DNA of 64,000 nucleotides from assembly GCA_023634235.1 (NCBI GenBank), contig JAMKCF010000021.1, positions 9,373,764 through 9,437,763 of the forward strand, in the 5' to 3' direction. Shown in pieces: positions 53,701 to 64,000 of this stretch. This DNA is from Pisaster brevispinus. Lineage: Eukaryota; Echinodermata; Asteroidea; Forcipulatida; Asteriidae. The translations under genes were made by a program, and so were the position numbers. The stretch's first letter is position 1; each line of letters starts with the position of its first letter. The notes beneath the pieces were generated by a model. It made no database searches. It saw only the letters and a list, made by a program, of their open reading frames with translations, and was not told where the DNA came from.

Positions 53701-56369
53701 AAAAACAATTACAAGTCTCTAACTTAAGGTTAAAATGATGTAAAATGCCACTGTGTTTGGTACCCTTCAAGTGCAATTTTTATCAAAATCCCAAAACGTT
53801 TGATGACGTCACATTTCAAATATTATGGTCTGTAACTTTTTTGTTCAGTGACTTTTTAATTCATTCCTGAATGCTGAAGATATTCAATCAAAATTGCATT
53901 AAATTCGACCTTTCGACTGGTGAAAAAAAAACCTAAAACAAAACAAACCCATTTGCTGTTTAAGTCCGATGGCGTCGTGTTTCAAACTTCGCTCTGAAAG
54001 AATATCAAATAATCTACTTTTTCCCCCCGTCTCATGAGGACTATACCTGGAAAATGAGTGCATCACAAAAAAAACCTGTTTGACCTTGAAGCCTCTCTGT
54101 AACAAAATAACATGTTTTTTCCCCGTTTGACACGAAGGGTGTTGCACTGGTTGAAACGTTTTTCAGTAAACAACCCTTAAATTATTTTTGTTGAAGGAAA
54201 AAAATAAGCATTGATGCGAGATGAATGGTGGGGCTCGTTTTGTCACCCATTATGTGGAGAGGTCGTACATTACAACTGAAAGGAGTTGCAGGAGTTTTTC
54301 TCGCCATTTGTCACACATGGAACAAGAGGGGGAAAATGAAAGAGTCCCATTTTTTTGTGGCAAAGTATTTTTTAAAAACTCAACGAGCTAGTACTTGAGA
54401 TGCCAAGGTTGCTTTGAATATATACCTTTTTTTAAAACTGAAAAATGGGCGGTGACCTTGTTTCGAAGATAAGTTGATGACAGTGATAGAAGTCTGGGAA
54501 CCATAGTTACCCCTCTTTGAAAGTTTTGTGGGATTGTACTGTACATGTACATAGCACAGGCTCCTGTTTGGGAGGGGGGTACGGAAGAAGAACTAAGAAT
54601 GATGTGTGTAGTTTTCATTTGCGGTTCATAGATGGCTGAAGGTTTGGGGTGGTTTAAGCCTTTGTTGGGGTCGTAGTAAGCTTATATTCAAATCGTATAA
54701 CCCAATTACCGACTAAAATCACAATTTCTTTAATTTGACCCTTCATTCTAACAGTCTTTGAGCTAAATCCTCCAACCCAGGGTTCAATCGCTTGCACTTT
54801 CAGCAGGTGGACATCACCTTACACTTCTTGCATCACTTCAGCAGGAAGCTGTCTCGCTATGTTGCAGTGGCTTTCCCACTAAAAGATCTGCCCCAGATTT
54901 GTCCCTCAAAAAAGAAAGAAAAAAAAAACACTAGAGGCATTATACGTGCAGCTCATTTCCAATGTAGACAAATTGGCATCTTAAAATTATACCCCCCCCC
55001 CTGCGTGGTTTAGCCAGTGCTGAGTAGATTGTTCTAGACCCTGTATTTGTCACACGCTCGCAGATTTGTGAAAATAACTTGTGACATTTCTGATTTTATA
55101 CCGTGTCCAATTTTTGAAAGGCCGATCGAGCGATGTGAACGGATCAGGAATACAACTAGACGGAAATGAAGAATCTACTCCCTGGAGCCATTTAACAGTG
55201 ACATAAAGTAGCTGGGAATCTCGGGTCGTTGGAAGGGGGGCACGTGCACCGAGAGGGGGTACACGAACTTCATGGGAGGTTGCAAATAGCTATTTTTCAC
55301 ATTCGTTTCCCTTCCAGCACCTTAGATGCATATTTCGAAAAACAAGCTTGACTACAAAGGCGGCACTTCATATGTTCCCATTTTCAAACGCCCCAACTCT
55401 TAAAGCAGTGATACATTGGCTTTCGGAAGAGTCATTCCTGCCTAAACACTACTTTTCAATGAAACACCGCCATGGAACAATCGACCCATGACAAATTTAC
55501 TAAAAGTGGTTTTTGTTTATCCATGAAACTGGTAAATAACGAATGAGGTTTCGTCAGTGACTTTGTGCACCTCATCACGGGTGCTTATTTCGATTGCAAA
55601 ATCGAAATACGGACGCTTTTGAAAGATACTACACTTCTCACACACACACACACAATGACAGTAACTGGACGACAGTATCACATGAAAATTGGAAAGTTTC
55701 TTAATACAAGATGGTAATGTTTCAGATGAAAAACTTTTGTTCTAAACACATTTTAACTAGGCCTATACGTCCAGCGGTTGTTAAAATGTCTCACTCAAAA
55801 GAGACCACATACAAAAGAGTCAGTTCCAGGTAAGGGCATTCAAAGGGGGGTAATTTAACTGAATGAAATCTAAGATGCCACACCCAGTACGTCTGACACC
55901 CGTGATTCACAACTCGACAGAGTAGGCCGCCCCTCTTTGAGAGATGCCTTCCTATAATATAGGAAGACACTACTCCCCTCGTCTCGTATAGGGGTACACC
56001 CCTCCAGGGAGTCACACCTCCCATCTCCCTGCAAATTAAAATGTCCTCCTCAGAGGTGCTGCAACCAACTCTGCCGATTTACAATCTTGTTATTCTGAAT
56101 GATGGTTTTGACTTGAGCTGGAAGGGACTCAGACGGTGTAACCTTTATAGTGTGTTGTTATGTTTTTGGGGTCCACACAAGGGAGAAATCATGGATACCT
56201 GTTTTCACCCCACCCTAACTTCAAGGCAAAAGTTTCTGCCGAAACAATGTTGCAATCTTGCTTATGATAAGTATATTTTGCTCAACTGAATTTGCTTGAC
56301 AGTCAAAATCAAACATAAATGTGTAGGCCTATATTGTTATGAATATAGCGACCGATTTCTTTGCGCCTT

Positions 56370-56496
56370 GGCCCAATTTCATGGCTCTGCTTTTGCCGTA
56401 GAATTACAACCCATACAATGGTATTTACTGCGAAATACACGCTTTCAGTGAGCGGAAAGTGCAGAGTTCTTTGGTAAGCAGTGTCATGAAATTGGG
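56370..56496. mobile_element. Short complete copy of the GGGCCCAATTTCAT inverted-repeat element
   Basis: The left end is GGCCCAATTTCATGGCTCTG. The right end, reverse complemented, is CCCAATTTCATGACACTGCT. The element is only about 127 bp and abuts a second relative starting at 56499, so the two form a nested or tandem insertion. Confidence 0.65.
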
Positions 56497-56498
56497 AC

Positions 56499-56700
56499 CT
56501 GCCAATTTCATAAGGCTCCTTAAGCAGACAATACTGCTAAAACATTCTTACTTAAAGCAAATGTTAGCAGGATACCAGTGCAAATATGTGACTTGTTGAC
56601 TGGTTCTCTTATTCTGGTAAGCATACTTTTATTGTGCTTAAGCAGCTCTGATGCGTGCTTAGGCAGCTCTAGGGTCCTGATGCTTAAGCAGCTCTAGGGA
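56499..56700. mobile_element. Truncated relative of the same element, with a small tandem at its end
   Basis: It starts GCCAATTTCATAAGGCTCCT then TAAGCAG. The end lacks the expected ATGAAATTGGG terminus; instead it has three near copies of GCTTAAGCAGCTCT (about 56636-56697). Local tandem growth at the broken end is likely. Confidence 0.5.
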
Positions 56701-57343
56701 TGTTCAGCAGCGACCCAGTCTGTGTGAACGACTGCAATCGTGAACTCTTTCATGACCGACAAAAAGCAAAGGATACACTCATTTTGAACGGACATGCAAC
56801 AGCCGTTCATTCACATGCTTCGTATGTTTTCTGACTGCATAATTCAGACAAACATCTTGGAAAGCAAAAGAAAAGGCAAAAGTTCCACCAGTTGTGTTTT
56901 TCTTTCTGACTGACTACACCATGGGGAGGCGATCGGAAGGATTTGCTATGTTTATGCCGTTGGGTCTTTACTATTTTACTAAGGTTTCAGATAATGAGTT
57001 TAGTCTATTGTAAAGTGGGCACACAGTAGTCAAAACGGGTCTATGCACAACCAGTACACGTCTTATAAACAAGTCTGCATCTTGGTGTGGGTTTATTCTA
57101 CATTTCGTAGATGTGTGTATTCCCTTTTTGCTGCATTTTGCTAGATTACAATTAGTCCCTCCCTGTTCAGTCAAACTTTGAGTTAAATGAATAATTTTAA
57201 ATATGTCGAGATTTGAAAATAACAGGCAACGTAAAAAGTCAGATAATTTGCTGAGACTCACTCACTGATGTTGATGTTAAAACTTCGTGAGATTGAACAG
57301 AGGTAAAGACTATTAAGGCGTTGTTTAAAGCTGCCTTCGTTAC

Positions 57344-57454
57344 CTCCTGTGGATACGGGCACGATCTTTTTTTCTCGAATTCAATTGTCATTTTTTCAAG
57401 TTTACGCAAGACTGGAATGTTACGTGCGGCCACTGTCTGCCCTTGGTCTGCCAT
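57344..57454 (-). CDS. Candidate first coding exon of an unrecognised antisense gene
   Basis: On the minus strand an ATG at 57454 sits in a strong initiation context (AACATGG). It opens 37 codons starting MADQGQTVAARNIPVL and ending KKRSCPYPQE, then meets a plausible splice donor GAG|GTAACG (GT at 57343-57342), phase 0. The peptide is charged and lysine-rich (RKLEKM.IEFEKKR) and the frame reads through to 57239 without a splice. Upstream on the same strand lies a cluster of promoter-type sites (57492-57549). I do not recognise the protein and assign no function. The frame could also begin at an earlier Met at 57523, but that Met lies inside the site cluster. Nothing proves expression; the alternative is a chance frame. 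Confidence 0.3.
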
Positions 57455-57491
57455 GTTAAGATAATTATAGTAAACTTGTAAACGCCGAAAT

Positions 57492-57549
57492 GCGCGGGAA
57501 AACTGACTCACAAAATGGTGCAACCAATATGTGCGTGGTGATGACGTCA
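57492..57549 (-). promoter_or_regulatory. Candidate compact promoter: CRE, CCAAT, AP-1 and E2F-like sites
   Basis: Within 58 bp the sequence has TGACGTCA (57542-57549, full CRE), CCAAT (57524-57528, ATTGG on the minus strand), TGACTCA (57504-57510, AP-1) and GCGCGGGAAAA (57492-57502, E2F-like on the minus strand). CpG is locally frequent. The order and spacing, with an ATG about 40 bp further on the minus strand, fit a TATA-less promoter firing antisense to netrin. It lies about 170 bp 5' of netrin exon 3, so an enhancer or alternative netrin promoter is also possible. Confidence 0.35.
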
Positions 57550-57719
57550 GATGAACTGGGTCAATACAAGGTTCACATCCTCATTGGGGGAACAGGTTCT
57601 AATCGGGGCATATATTACATCCCAATCAGGACAATTTAGTACCGATGACCCAGTGAGTATTGGGATCGTTTCCCTGATAATAAATATAACCATCTTGTCT
57701 TTTATATCTTCCAATACAG

Positions 57720-57869
57720 CATGCAACTGCCATCCAGTGGGCTCATCAGGCACAGTCTGCAACCAGACCACAGGCCAGTGCCCGTGCAAAGACGGCGTCA
57801 CTGGACTAACGTGCAACCGTTGCGCGAAGGGATACCAGCAGAGCCGCTCCACCATTGCTCCGTGTATAA
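57720..57869 (+). CDS. Netrin, coding exon 3: third laminin-EGF repeat (LE3, domain V-3)
   Basis: This 150-bp exon (50 x 3, phase 1 at both ends) joins exon 2 through the split codon G|CA (Ala), giving [16 protein letters not shown]. The acceptor is ...TTCCAATACAG ending at 57719 and the donor is GTAAGC at 57870. Eight cysteines are present (CNC, TVC, GQC, PC, LTC, NRC, APC). The segments [16 protein letters not shown] and [13 protein letters not shown] match the third LE repeat of netrin-1 almost residue for residue; NQT is a potential N-glycosylation site. In netrin-1, this module contributes the main contact with DCC fibronectin domain 5. The one-base overhang A should begin a Lys or Arg codon in the next exon, as in vertebrate ..PCIK. 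That exon and the C-terminal NTR domain were not found in the remaining 6.1 kb. Confidence 0.97.
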
Positions 57870-59998
57870 GTAAGCCGTTTGAGTACCAACTGTTTGACAT
57901 GTTGATAATGTTCGAGTTTTGTTTGCACTGCATGAAGCACCATTTCATAACCAATAATCATATCAAATCAACATTCTGAAATTACACATCGTGTGCACCC
58001 CATCCAACATTCTAACCTCACATAATCTTGTTTTCAAAATATCTTTCATAATAATCTATCTTCTTCCCGTCTTAATTTTTTGAACACACGCATGTCCGTT
58101 TGGATATTGAACAATGAAGCGCGTCTTGTTTAGCTTCAATCAATCAGATTGAGGGCAGTTTATGATCAGCAATAACTAGCAATAACAATGAATATTCATA
58201 GTCTTGTGTGTTGCTCAGCCAATGGCTGCAACACGGTATGAATATTTATTGCCATTATTATGTTACCTTTTCTGTTGTTGTCGCCACAAATTATGTAAAT
58301 AAAAAAAATCAAAACAGCTCCGGTTAACAACTTATTTTAAAAAATATATATAGGGCCTACAAATTTCTTTTATTATTTTTATATAACATTCCCCCCTAAA
58401 CAATTGGTATATTGCACTTAATCTGTCATACTTTGTTGATACAATTCCACCAGATCATCATGCACCGCATGGCTGCCCATTCACCAGTTGCCAAAGCATG
58501 TTGTCATTGGATCCTTACCTAAAGTGTCTAACAATGTTTACAAGGCTAACAAAGAAATCACAACAACATTTCCAAGTTTTTACCTGATATACTAAAAAGG
58601 GGGTACACAGAAGAAATTCTTGTGCGCATTAAGGTAACCCCATTTAAATCAAAGCTACTTTTTTATCTAGCTGAGCGTTTGAACTCTGGAAGTACAGGAC
58701 CTTCTGATTTAAAAACACAACGTCTATTTAACTCATTGTTTGGTACCGTAATCGTAGATTTCAATCTCAGATTGGTCAGTGAACGTTTGTCTGGTGTTAA
58801 GCATTGTTAGTCATTGAAAAGCCACGCCCCTTATCCCCTCACATTGCAATGACCCCACCCATGACCCATGAAAAAATGGATCCAAGAATGCCAACATATA
58901 TAGCACAGGTTTATGCGTCAACAATCATTGGATCATTGTTTCATCACACGTAATTATTGTCATTTATTTAATTCATTTGTTTATTTTACAAAATAAGCTA
59001 TTAACATTTGCTTTTAAAACAAAACAAAAAAAACAATCCCTAAATGAGCTGCTTATTTTATTTTGAAATCATCAGCTACTGTTGTACCGCGCCTAGATGG
59101 AGAAGATCTTGATTCGGGTAATTAATTTCTCAGGAGTTGGAATGTCTACCGATCAAGAATGAATTGGTTCTTTTTTTTCATTTGTTGCTTCTCAGTTCTT
59201 TCTTGTGGAACTATTATTCTATTATTATTTATATCTACTTCCTGTGCTAGTTACCTCTTCTGTATATATTGCAAGAGAAACAAGTTTGTTCCTTTCTGTG
59301 CCTGATGGTATACTATGGAAGCTTTTCCTTGCTAGAGATTTAAAAAAAGGCTTGTTTTTTATTTCTTGCTTTTTGTGGTGGTTTGTCACAACTGAAGTTT
59401 GCACTATGTGTATTCATTACTGAATATTCAGTAGTTACGCATCTGATAGTCCAATCACAAGTGGTAGATTAAATCCTGTTTGTATATAGGGTACACATTT
59501 GCCATGGTGTTGTAGCTTTTAGCCTTTTTTGCGGATAATAAACGGTGCTTAATTCTACAAACTCTTTGAATTTTACGAGACAATCCAATCCGGGTCAAGG
59601 ATGGGCTTCACTTTCCTTGGCAATAAACATAGTTGAAAGGTATGATACAGCAACGGGTATTGGGCATTATATAATATTTACTTTCCAGCTCACTTTGTTA
59701 GACCAAAGATTCACCCCGATTTTCTGCGATATGACATATCCACCCACTTTTGTACATATTGAAGGTCTGTTTTTAATGAAAGGGGTCATTCCATAAAAAG
59801 AAACGCCTTTGTGTGAGCAACGAGAGACAACAAATATCAAGCTCATGCTGCTCGTCTTTATGGACAAAGTCACGCAGCATTTACTTCATAAATATCAGGT
59901 TTTCCAAAAATTTTAGTGGAACTTGGTTTTGTTTTCCAAATGCTAAACGTTTACTCGTAAGGGTAAAGTGTTAATAGCTCAGCTATCTTAAGCCGTGT

Positions 59999-60018
59999 GG
60001 TGGGGGTGGGGGGGGTGG
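59999..60018 (+). repeat. G-rich run with quadruplex potential
   Basis: It reads GG-T-GGGGG-T-GGGGGGGG-T-GG on the plus strand. Several G tracts separated by single T bases could fold into a G-quadruplex in DNA or in the netrin pre-mRNA. Confidence 0.5.
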
Positions 60019-60663
60019 TTAGAAATTCCAAGTACCCTTATATGCTATAATTCTTATCCGAGTCAAATCAATAACACAAAGAAGATTTTCTTCTAATTAG
60101 TGGAGAGTCTATATCTCCAATATCTGAACAGACAATCTACGGCAGTTGCTGCTATCAGAATTAACTTCTCCCTAACATGTATTAATGGAGAAAAAAAAAC
60201 TAAACCCCGGATTAATTTGCTCGTTAATGTGGATGTTTTTACCTGGCTCTAAATTTTAACCGCGATTAACATAAGTTAGCAGGGCATGGCATAACAACCA
60301 GTAAGTGTAAACTATGGGTAACAGTTTATTAACGCATGTATGAATAATGCTACATTAATGCAACAGCATATATACATGTCTTGTTGAATGGAATACTTAT
60401 TGCACATCTGTATATAGTATGTACTGTAAATTCCTATAAATAGTCATCAAAATTTCATGTTTCATTAACTCAAATTCTTAAAGGCCTTTTTGATTTGTTG
60501 AAACGCGGCTATTTGTCTTATTCACAGTTGTTTATGAGAGAGAGAGGCTGTCAATTCCACAGCCACCCTCTGTAGCCTACTTGCTGCATGCGTGGCCAGT
60601 AGGATGATGATGATGACAGTTTCATGTCATTCCAGACGCAAAAACCATCATAATGAACGGGAT

Positions 60664-60820
60664 CCAGGGGCTGATTTCACAATGAGCTAGGATTGATTTT
60701 AACTGCGAATCAGTCTTAACTGCTAAGCAAAGTGTGATGTCACAACACAAATCCCTTATGGTGCAACACTGACAACCCTTCTTAAGATGAACCTTGGTGC
60801 TTTGTGAAATCGAACCCAGG
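60664..60820. mobile_element. MITE-like element with GATTTCACAA ends
   Basis: The left end is CCAGGGGCTGATTTCACAAT. The right end, reverse complemented, is CCTGGGTTCGATTTCACAAA. The element is about 157 bp and non-coding. The family resembles a sea-star type I know from memory (GATTTCACAAAGAGTTAGG..). Confidence 0.65.
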
Positions 60821-61580
60821 TATTTCGTTTAATTTCACCAAAGATCATTGACATTCTGAATACACACATAAATGAGTCTGGTTACCGCAGTCAGCATTGT
60901 ACATCTCTAGGGGAATAAGACAAGATGGCCGACCCGTGAATAAGACAAATACCGTGGTCTCGTTCGAAATCACGGCCTACAATTCGGGTTAGTGGCTAAG
61001 GCTCCTTCAGCGACTTTGAAATGGTTCGTGCTTTCGGTACGGAGCTCCAGTATTAAAGGTCGACGGAGCCGGAGCCAAAGCCGTCGAAAAGGGCATTTCA
61101 ATATATACGACTTGTCATGGCATAAGACATCTGACCATAGTAAGGCTCGTTTCTAAGCTGGGCTCATGTTGCAAGGAAGACGAAAAAGCTTTGGACTCGA
61201 CATGGAAACTTGCGGGACTACACCCTAACACCTGTCTGTCTGCCTGCGGCGGGAAAATGTGCCGTAGGGCAGGTAAAACAAGAAATTGGCCAGGGTGGCA
61301 TATCAAAAAAATGAGAGGATATTTCACACCTGGCAGCTGGCCAAATATTAAATATAAAACAGTCTTCCGGGGATTTTTTTTTTTGACATTCTGGGAAAGA
61401 ACACTTTCCATTAACAAGTTCCTTCTGAAGTTTTAAAGGTGAGGGAAAGCTGCAAAGTATTTTCACAATATCAGATCACTTTTCCTTCTGTTGTTCTATT
61501 ATTCTAACCCAAAATAATTCTGAAAAATAGTATTAGCTGTTGCAACCAAAGGGACTATGGTAGAAATGCAAATAAAACTT

Positions 61581-61615
61581 CGAGAAAGACTCTGCTAGAG
61601 TCGAAACGTCAGGCT
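61581..61615. repeat. Hairpin-plus-GAAACGTC motif, perfect-stem copy
   Basis: GACTCT (61588-61593)/AGAGTC (61597-61602) is a perfect six-pair stem with loop GCT, directly followed by GAAACGTCAGGC. The 5' side reads CTTCGAGAAA where a hammerhead would have CTGATGA, so it is not expected to be catalytic. Confidence 0.55.
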
Positions 61616-63549
61616 ACTAACTATTTTTTCCCCAAAATAATTATCTAAAACCAAGATTCACCTTCACTAGCTCTGACACAAGTTTGAGAACAGTACCAAA
61701 TGCTTCTCCCGTATTACTCTTTTTAAAACATGATGCTTTTCCTCATCTATAATTCTCGATCTAGAAATTTGACTCTCATCTGCCCCTACATGGAGAAGAA
61801 AATCGAATTAGCCTGCGGCAATTTCTTCAGAACAAATCAACTCTACTGATCAAGATTGCACAGATTACGGTTGTCCGGTGTTCGTTCTCGGGAATTCAGA
61901 CAACTTATCCCCTTTTCACTGAATTGGATCAGCCATAGCGAGCCAAGAAATCTGCCTGCTCTACTTTTCTTTTCTTTTCTTTCTTTTTTTCCCAAGTCAG
62001 GCCTTGAGAACAACAAAAGTGTTTTACCACCTGACACAAAAACCTTGCAACATGGCAGATAAGCGAAGGAACTAAAAAGAAAATGGGGAGAAAAAAAATC
62101 AGGGCACCAATTTTCAGATAATGACCTATTTCATTAAATGCATGCTAAATTTGATTGCATTCCCGCTAAAAGTGGGTGGATACGACTGCATGTTAGCCTT
62201 GCATGATAGTTTGGTCTTGTGACAAATGTTTTTCCTTTTCCTTTCTTTCTTCACAACCGCTATAAAGCAGTGTCCTCACTGCTTTCTTCGAGAGCTTAGA
62301 AAGCCTTGGGGCACAGTTCATAAATCACTTCACTACGCCAAATAAATCCATAAATACACAATTATGTGGCTGAATTACATTCTTTTCCATTAAGCTTTTT
62401 TTTTGTGGAGGGAGCCAAGGATTTCTGTGTCCATGGAGTTTTTCAGCCACAGAAATATTTGAATACGAGAACACAAATTTCCCCCAATTTCTGTCGCGCT
62501 TTCTCTCTATCTGTCCAGCTTTTCTCTCTCGGGAAAAAAAGGCTTTGGTGGTTTGTGATGCGCTTGACAATCAAATAATAATAATAATTGAGTTTGGACT
62601 CAAGAAAACGATGGAGGGTTCAAAGGAAAACTAATGTTATTTACTCCTGTTTCTGAAAGTACATGTACAAGTATGTTCTGTGCCGTTTCAAGAATTGTTT
62701 TCACCCATGGAAATTCTAGATATTCAGCTTTGGTGAAAGTCCGGGTGAACTTTGCTTTAGAAAACAGATGCACTGTTATCTTTCAATCCAAGTACAAAAC
62801 TGTTTTGTCAACGGTTATTATATGCATGTACCTGTTTTTGTTTTTAAGAAATAGTATATATAGTATTAATTAATAAATATGACACTGTGGTCATCTTTGT
62901 TTGATTCCACTTTACAAATGGTCACATATCAATTAGGGATCCGACCCCATGTTTTTTTTTTTTATCTCCAAACCTTCTCAAAACAATGTTAGATTACACA
63001 GATGGCTGAATAATGATATAAATTCAACTAAAATGCATTTGACCACAGTGTCCTTAGAAATAAAATGAACATAATAAATAAAACACTATAATCATAAAGA
63101 GAAAAAAAATTAACGAGAGATTTAAGAAGATATGAATTTTCATGGGTGAAAACATCTAGATATTGTTAGAATACTATTTAAAAAAATCGAGTATTTTTGT
63201 AGGGAAACAAGGTCATCTGACCGAAAACGTGTAGCTAATTGCAATATTTTTTTTTTCTTAATCTTCTTTTTCCCTTCTATGTGCACAATGTTCATCTGCA
63301 CTGGTCACCACACACTTGTAGAGATCAAAGGTATGCACCACTGTTTAGTTATCTTAATTACTATTTCTATTACAGGGTTTACCAACATGCCTGGGCCATC
63401 GATAGTGCATAAGAATATGATAAATACATTGAATTATAAATCAATGTATGCCTTTGTTTAATGAAGCCAAATTTGGGACTTAGTTCGTCCATATGCTACC
63501 TCATCTCATCTGCTTTTTGGTACCTGGGGGACAATTTGTAACATTGCAA

Positions 63550-63690
63550 CGACTTGGACCAGGTTTTTTTAAGCATAGTATTGCTTATTGAACTTTCTGC
63601 TAATCTGAGATGTAGCAGGGTACCAGCACAACGTATTATCGCATGGCGTTTTGGTTGGTAGCCTGCTTCTGCTTAGCACTTAACACAATT
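63550..63690. mobile_element. Fragment of the GGGCCCAATTTCAT element family, both ends missing
   Basis: The internal features TTAAGCATAGTATTGCTTA, TAGCAGGGTACCAGCA and TCTGCTTAGCACTTAA match the inside of the family. No terminal inverted repeats remain. Confidence 0.45.
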
Positions 63691-64000
63691 GGTAAGTTTG
63701 TGTCATTATCACTTTGACTGGTTTGAAATAGTCACATAAGAGGGGGGGGCAGTCAGGTCCAACTGCATAAGCGTCGGATTGTTCAGAAACAAAAGCTGAT
63801 CCAAACAGACCAAAAGTCATTACCCAAAACACACTTGATGAAGCAGGGGAAAAGGGCATATTCATACTTTCCAATGTCCCTCTTATAGTAGACCAAGACA
63901 TATACAGGGTTTTTCTTGGCTGTCAAATTAGGGTAGACACATGGATGGCCCAGGCAGAACTTAGTTACCAATACATTGTTTTTGTAGCAGAGGTTCTTAA

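Larger units (their letters stand above)
57870..64000 (+). other. Netrin intron 3, 5' part (continues beyond window)
   Basis: It starts with the donor GTAAGC. I searched for the next netrin coding parts (a short linker exon and the cysteine-rich NTR/C345C domain with its basic tail) and found no matching peptide in any forward frame. A very short linker exon could be missed by eye. The stretch holds one inverted-repeat element (60664-60820), a hairpin-GAAACGTC copy (61581-61615), a G-run (59999-60018) and a truncated repeat (63550-63690). Confidence 0.8.

Noticed and set aside
56971..57261. 96-codon minus-strand frame as next exon of the antisense candidate
   Set aside because: It overlaps the end of the read-through frame, has no clear acceptor and no recognisable similarity.
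57547..57954. 135-codon minus-strand frame opposite exon 3
   Set aside because: Mostly the antisense reading of the conserved LE3 exon and its splice sites.
58185..58255. Inverted AATATTCATA/TATGAATATT pair as a transposon
   Set aside because: Arms are short, AT-rich and imperfect; they can arise by chance in this composition.
57870..64000. Netrin C-terminal NTR/C345C exons
   Set aside because: No frame shows the cysteine pattern or the basic tail; the exons must lie further downstream or be too short to see.

Overview
The window is eukaryotic genomic DNA. Coding sequence is sparse: three short, GC-richer exons are separated by introns of 20 kb or more with GT..AG borders, and the rest is AT-rich, non-coding DNA full of decayed dispersed repeats and homopolymer runs. 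The exons encode the N-terminal half of a netrin of the netrin-1/UNC-6 type. The repeats (inverted-repeat elements ending in GGGCCCAATTTCAT, elements ending in a GATTTCACAA motif, a tRNA-derived SINE with a TGGCCGAGTG-like A box, and a family carrying CGAAACGTC) resemble families I associate with echinoderms, especially sea stars. I therefore favour an echinoderm, probably an asteroid. That taxonomic call rests on memory of repeat families and is not proven by the window.

Layout. 1-8946 is 5' flank with repeats and no gene I can support. 8947-9967 is netrin coding exon 1 (signal peptide, laminin N-terminal domain VI, first laminin-EGF repeat). 9968-36012 is intron 1 (about 26 kb). 36013-36201 is coding exon 2 (second LE repeat). 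36202-57719 is intron 2 (about 21.5 kb). 57720-57869 is coding exon 3 (third LE repeat). 57870-64000 is the start of intron 3. The C-terminal NTR/C345C domain was not found and should lie downstream. All three introns are phase 1, so exons 2 and 3 are symmetric 1-1 modules, each holding one eight-cysteine LE repeat.

The introns hold several things of interest: a perfect 27-bp minisatellite of six identical units; two copies of an inverted-repeat element rich in GGGTCA-type motifs; four scattered copies of a short hairpin followed by GAAACGTC, which resembles a decayed hammerhead/Penelope-type motif; a nested cruciform-forming palindrome; an RFX X-box palindrome; and, just 5' of exon 3 on the opposite strand, a compact cluster of CRE, CCAAT, AP-1 and E2F-like sites in front of a well-placed ATG and a plausible splice donor. 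The last of these is the best candidate for an unrecognised nested antisense transcription unit. The octamer TAGGCCTA is also strikingly over-represented (at least 14 copies). No rRNA, CRISPR, prokaryotic operon or intact transposon ORF was seen.
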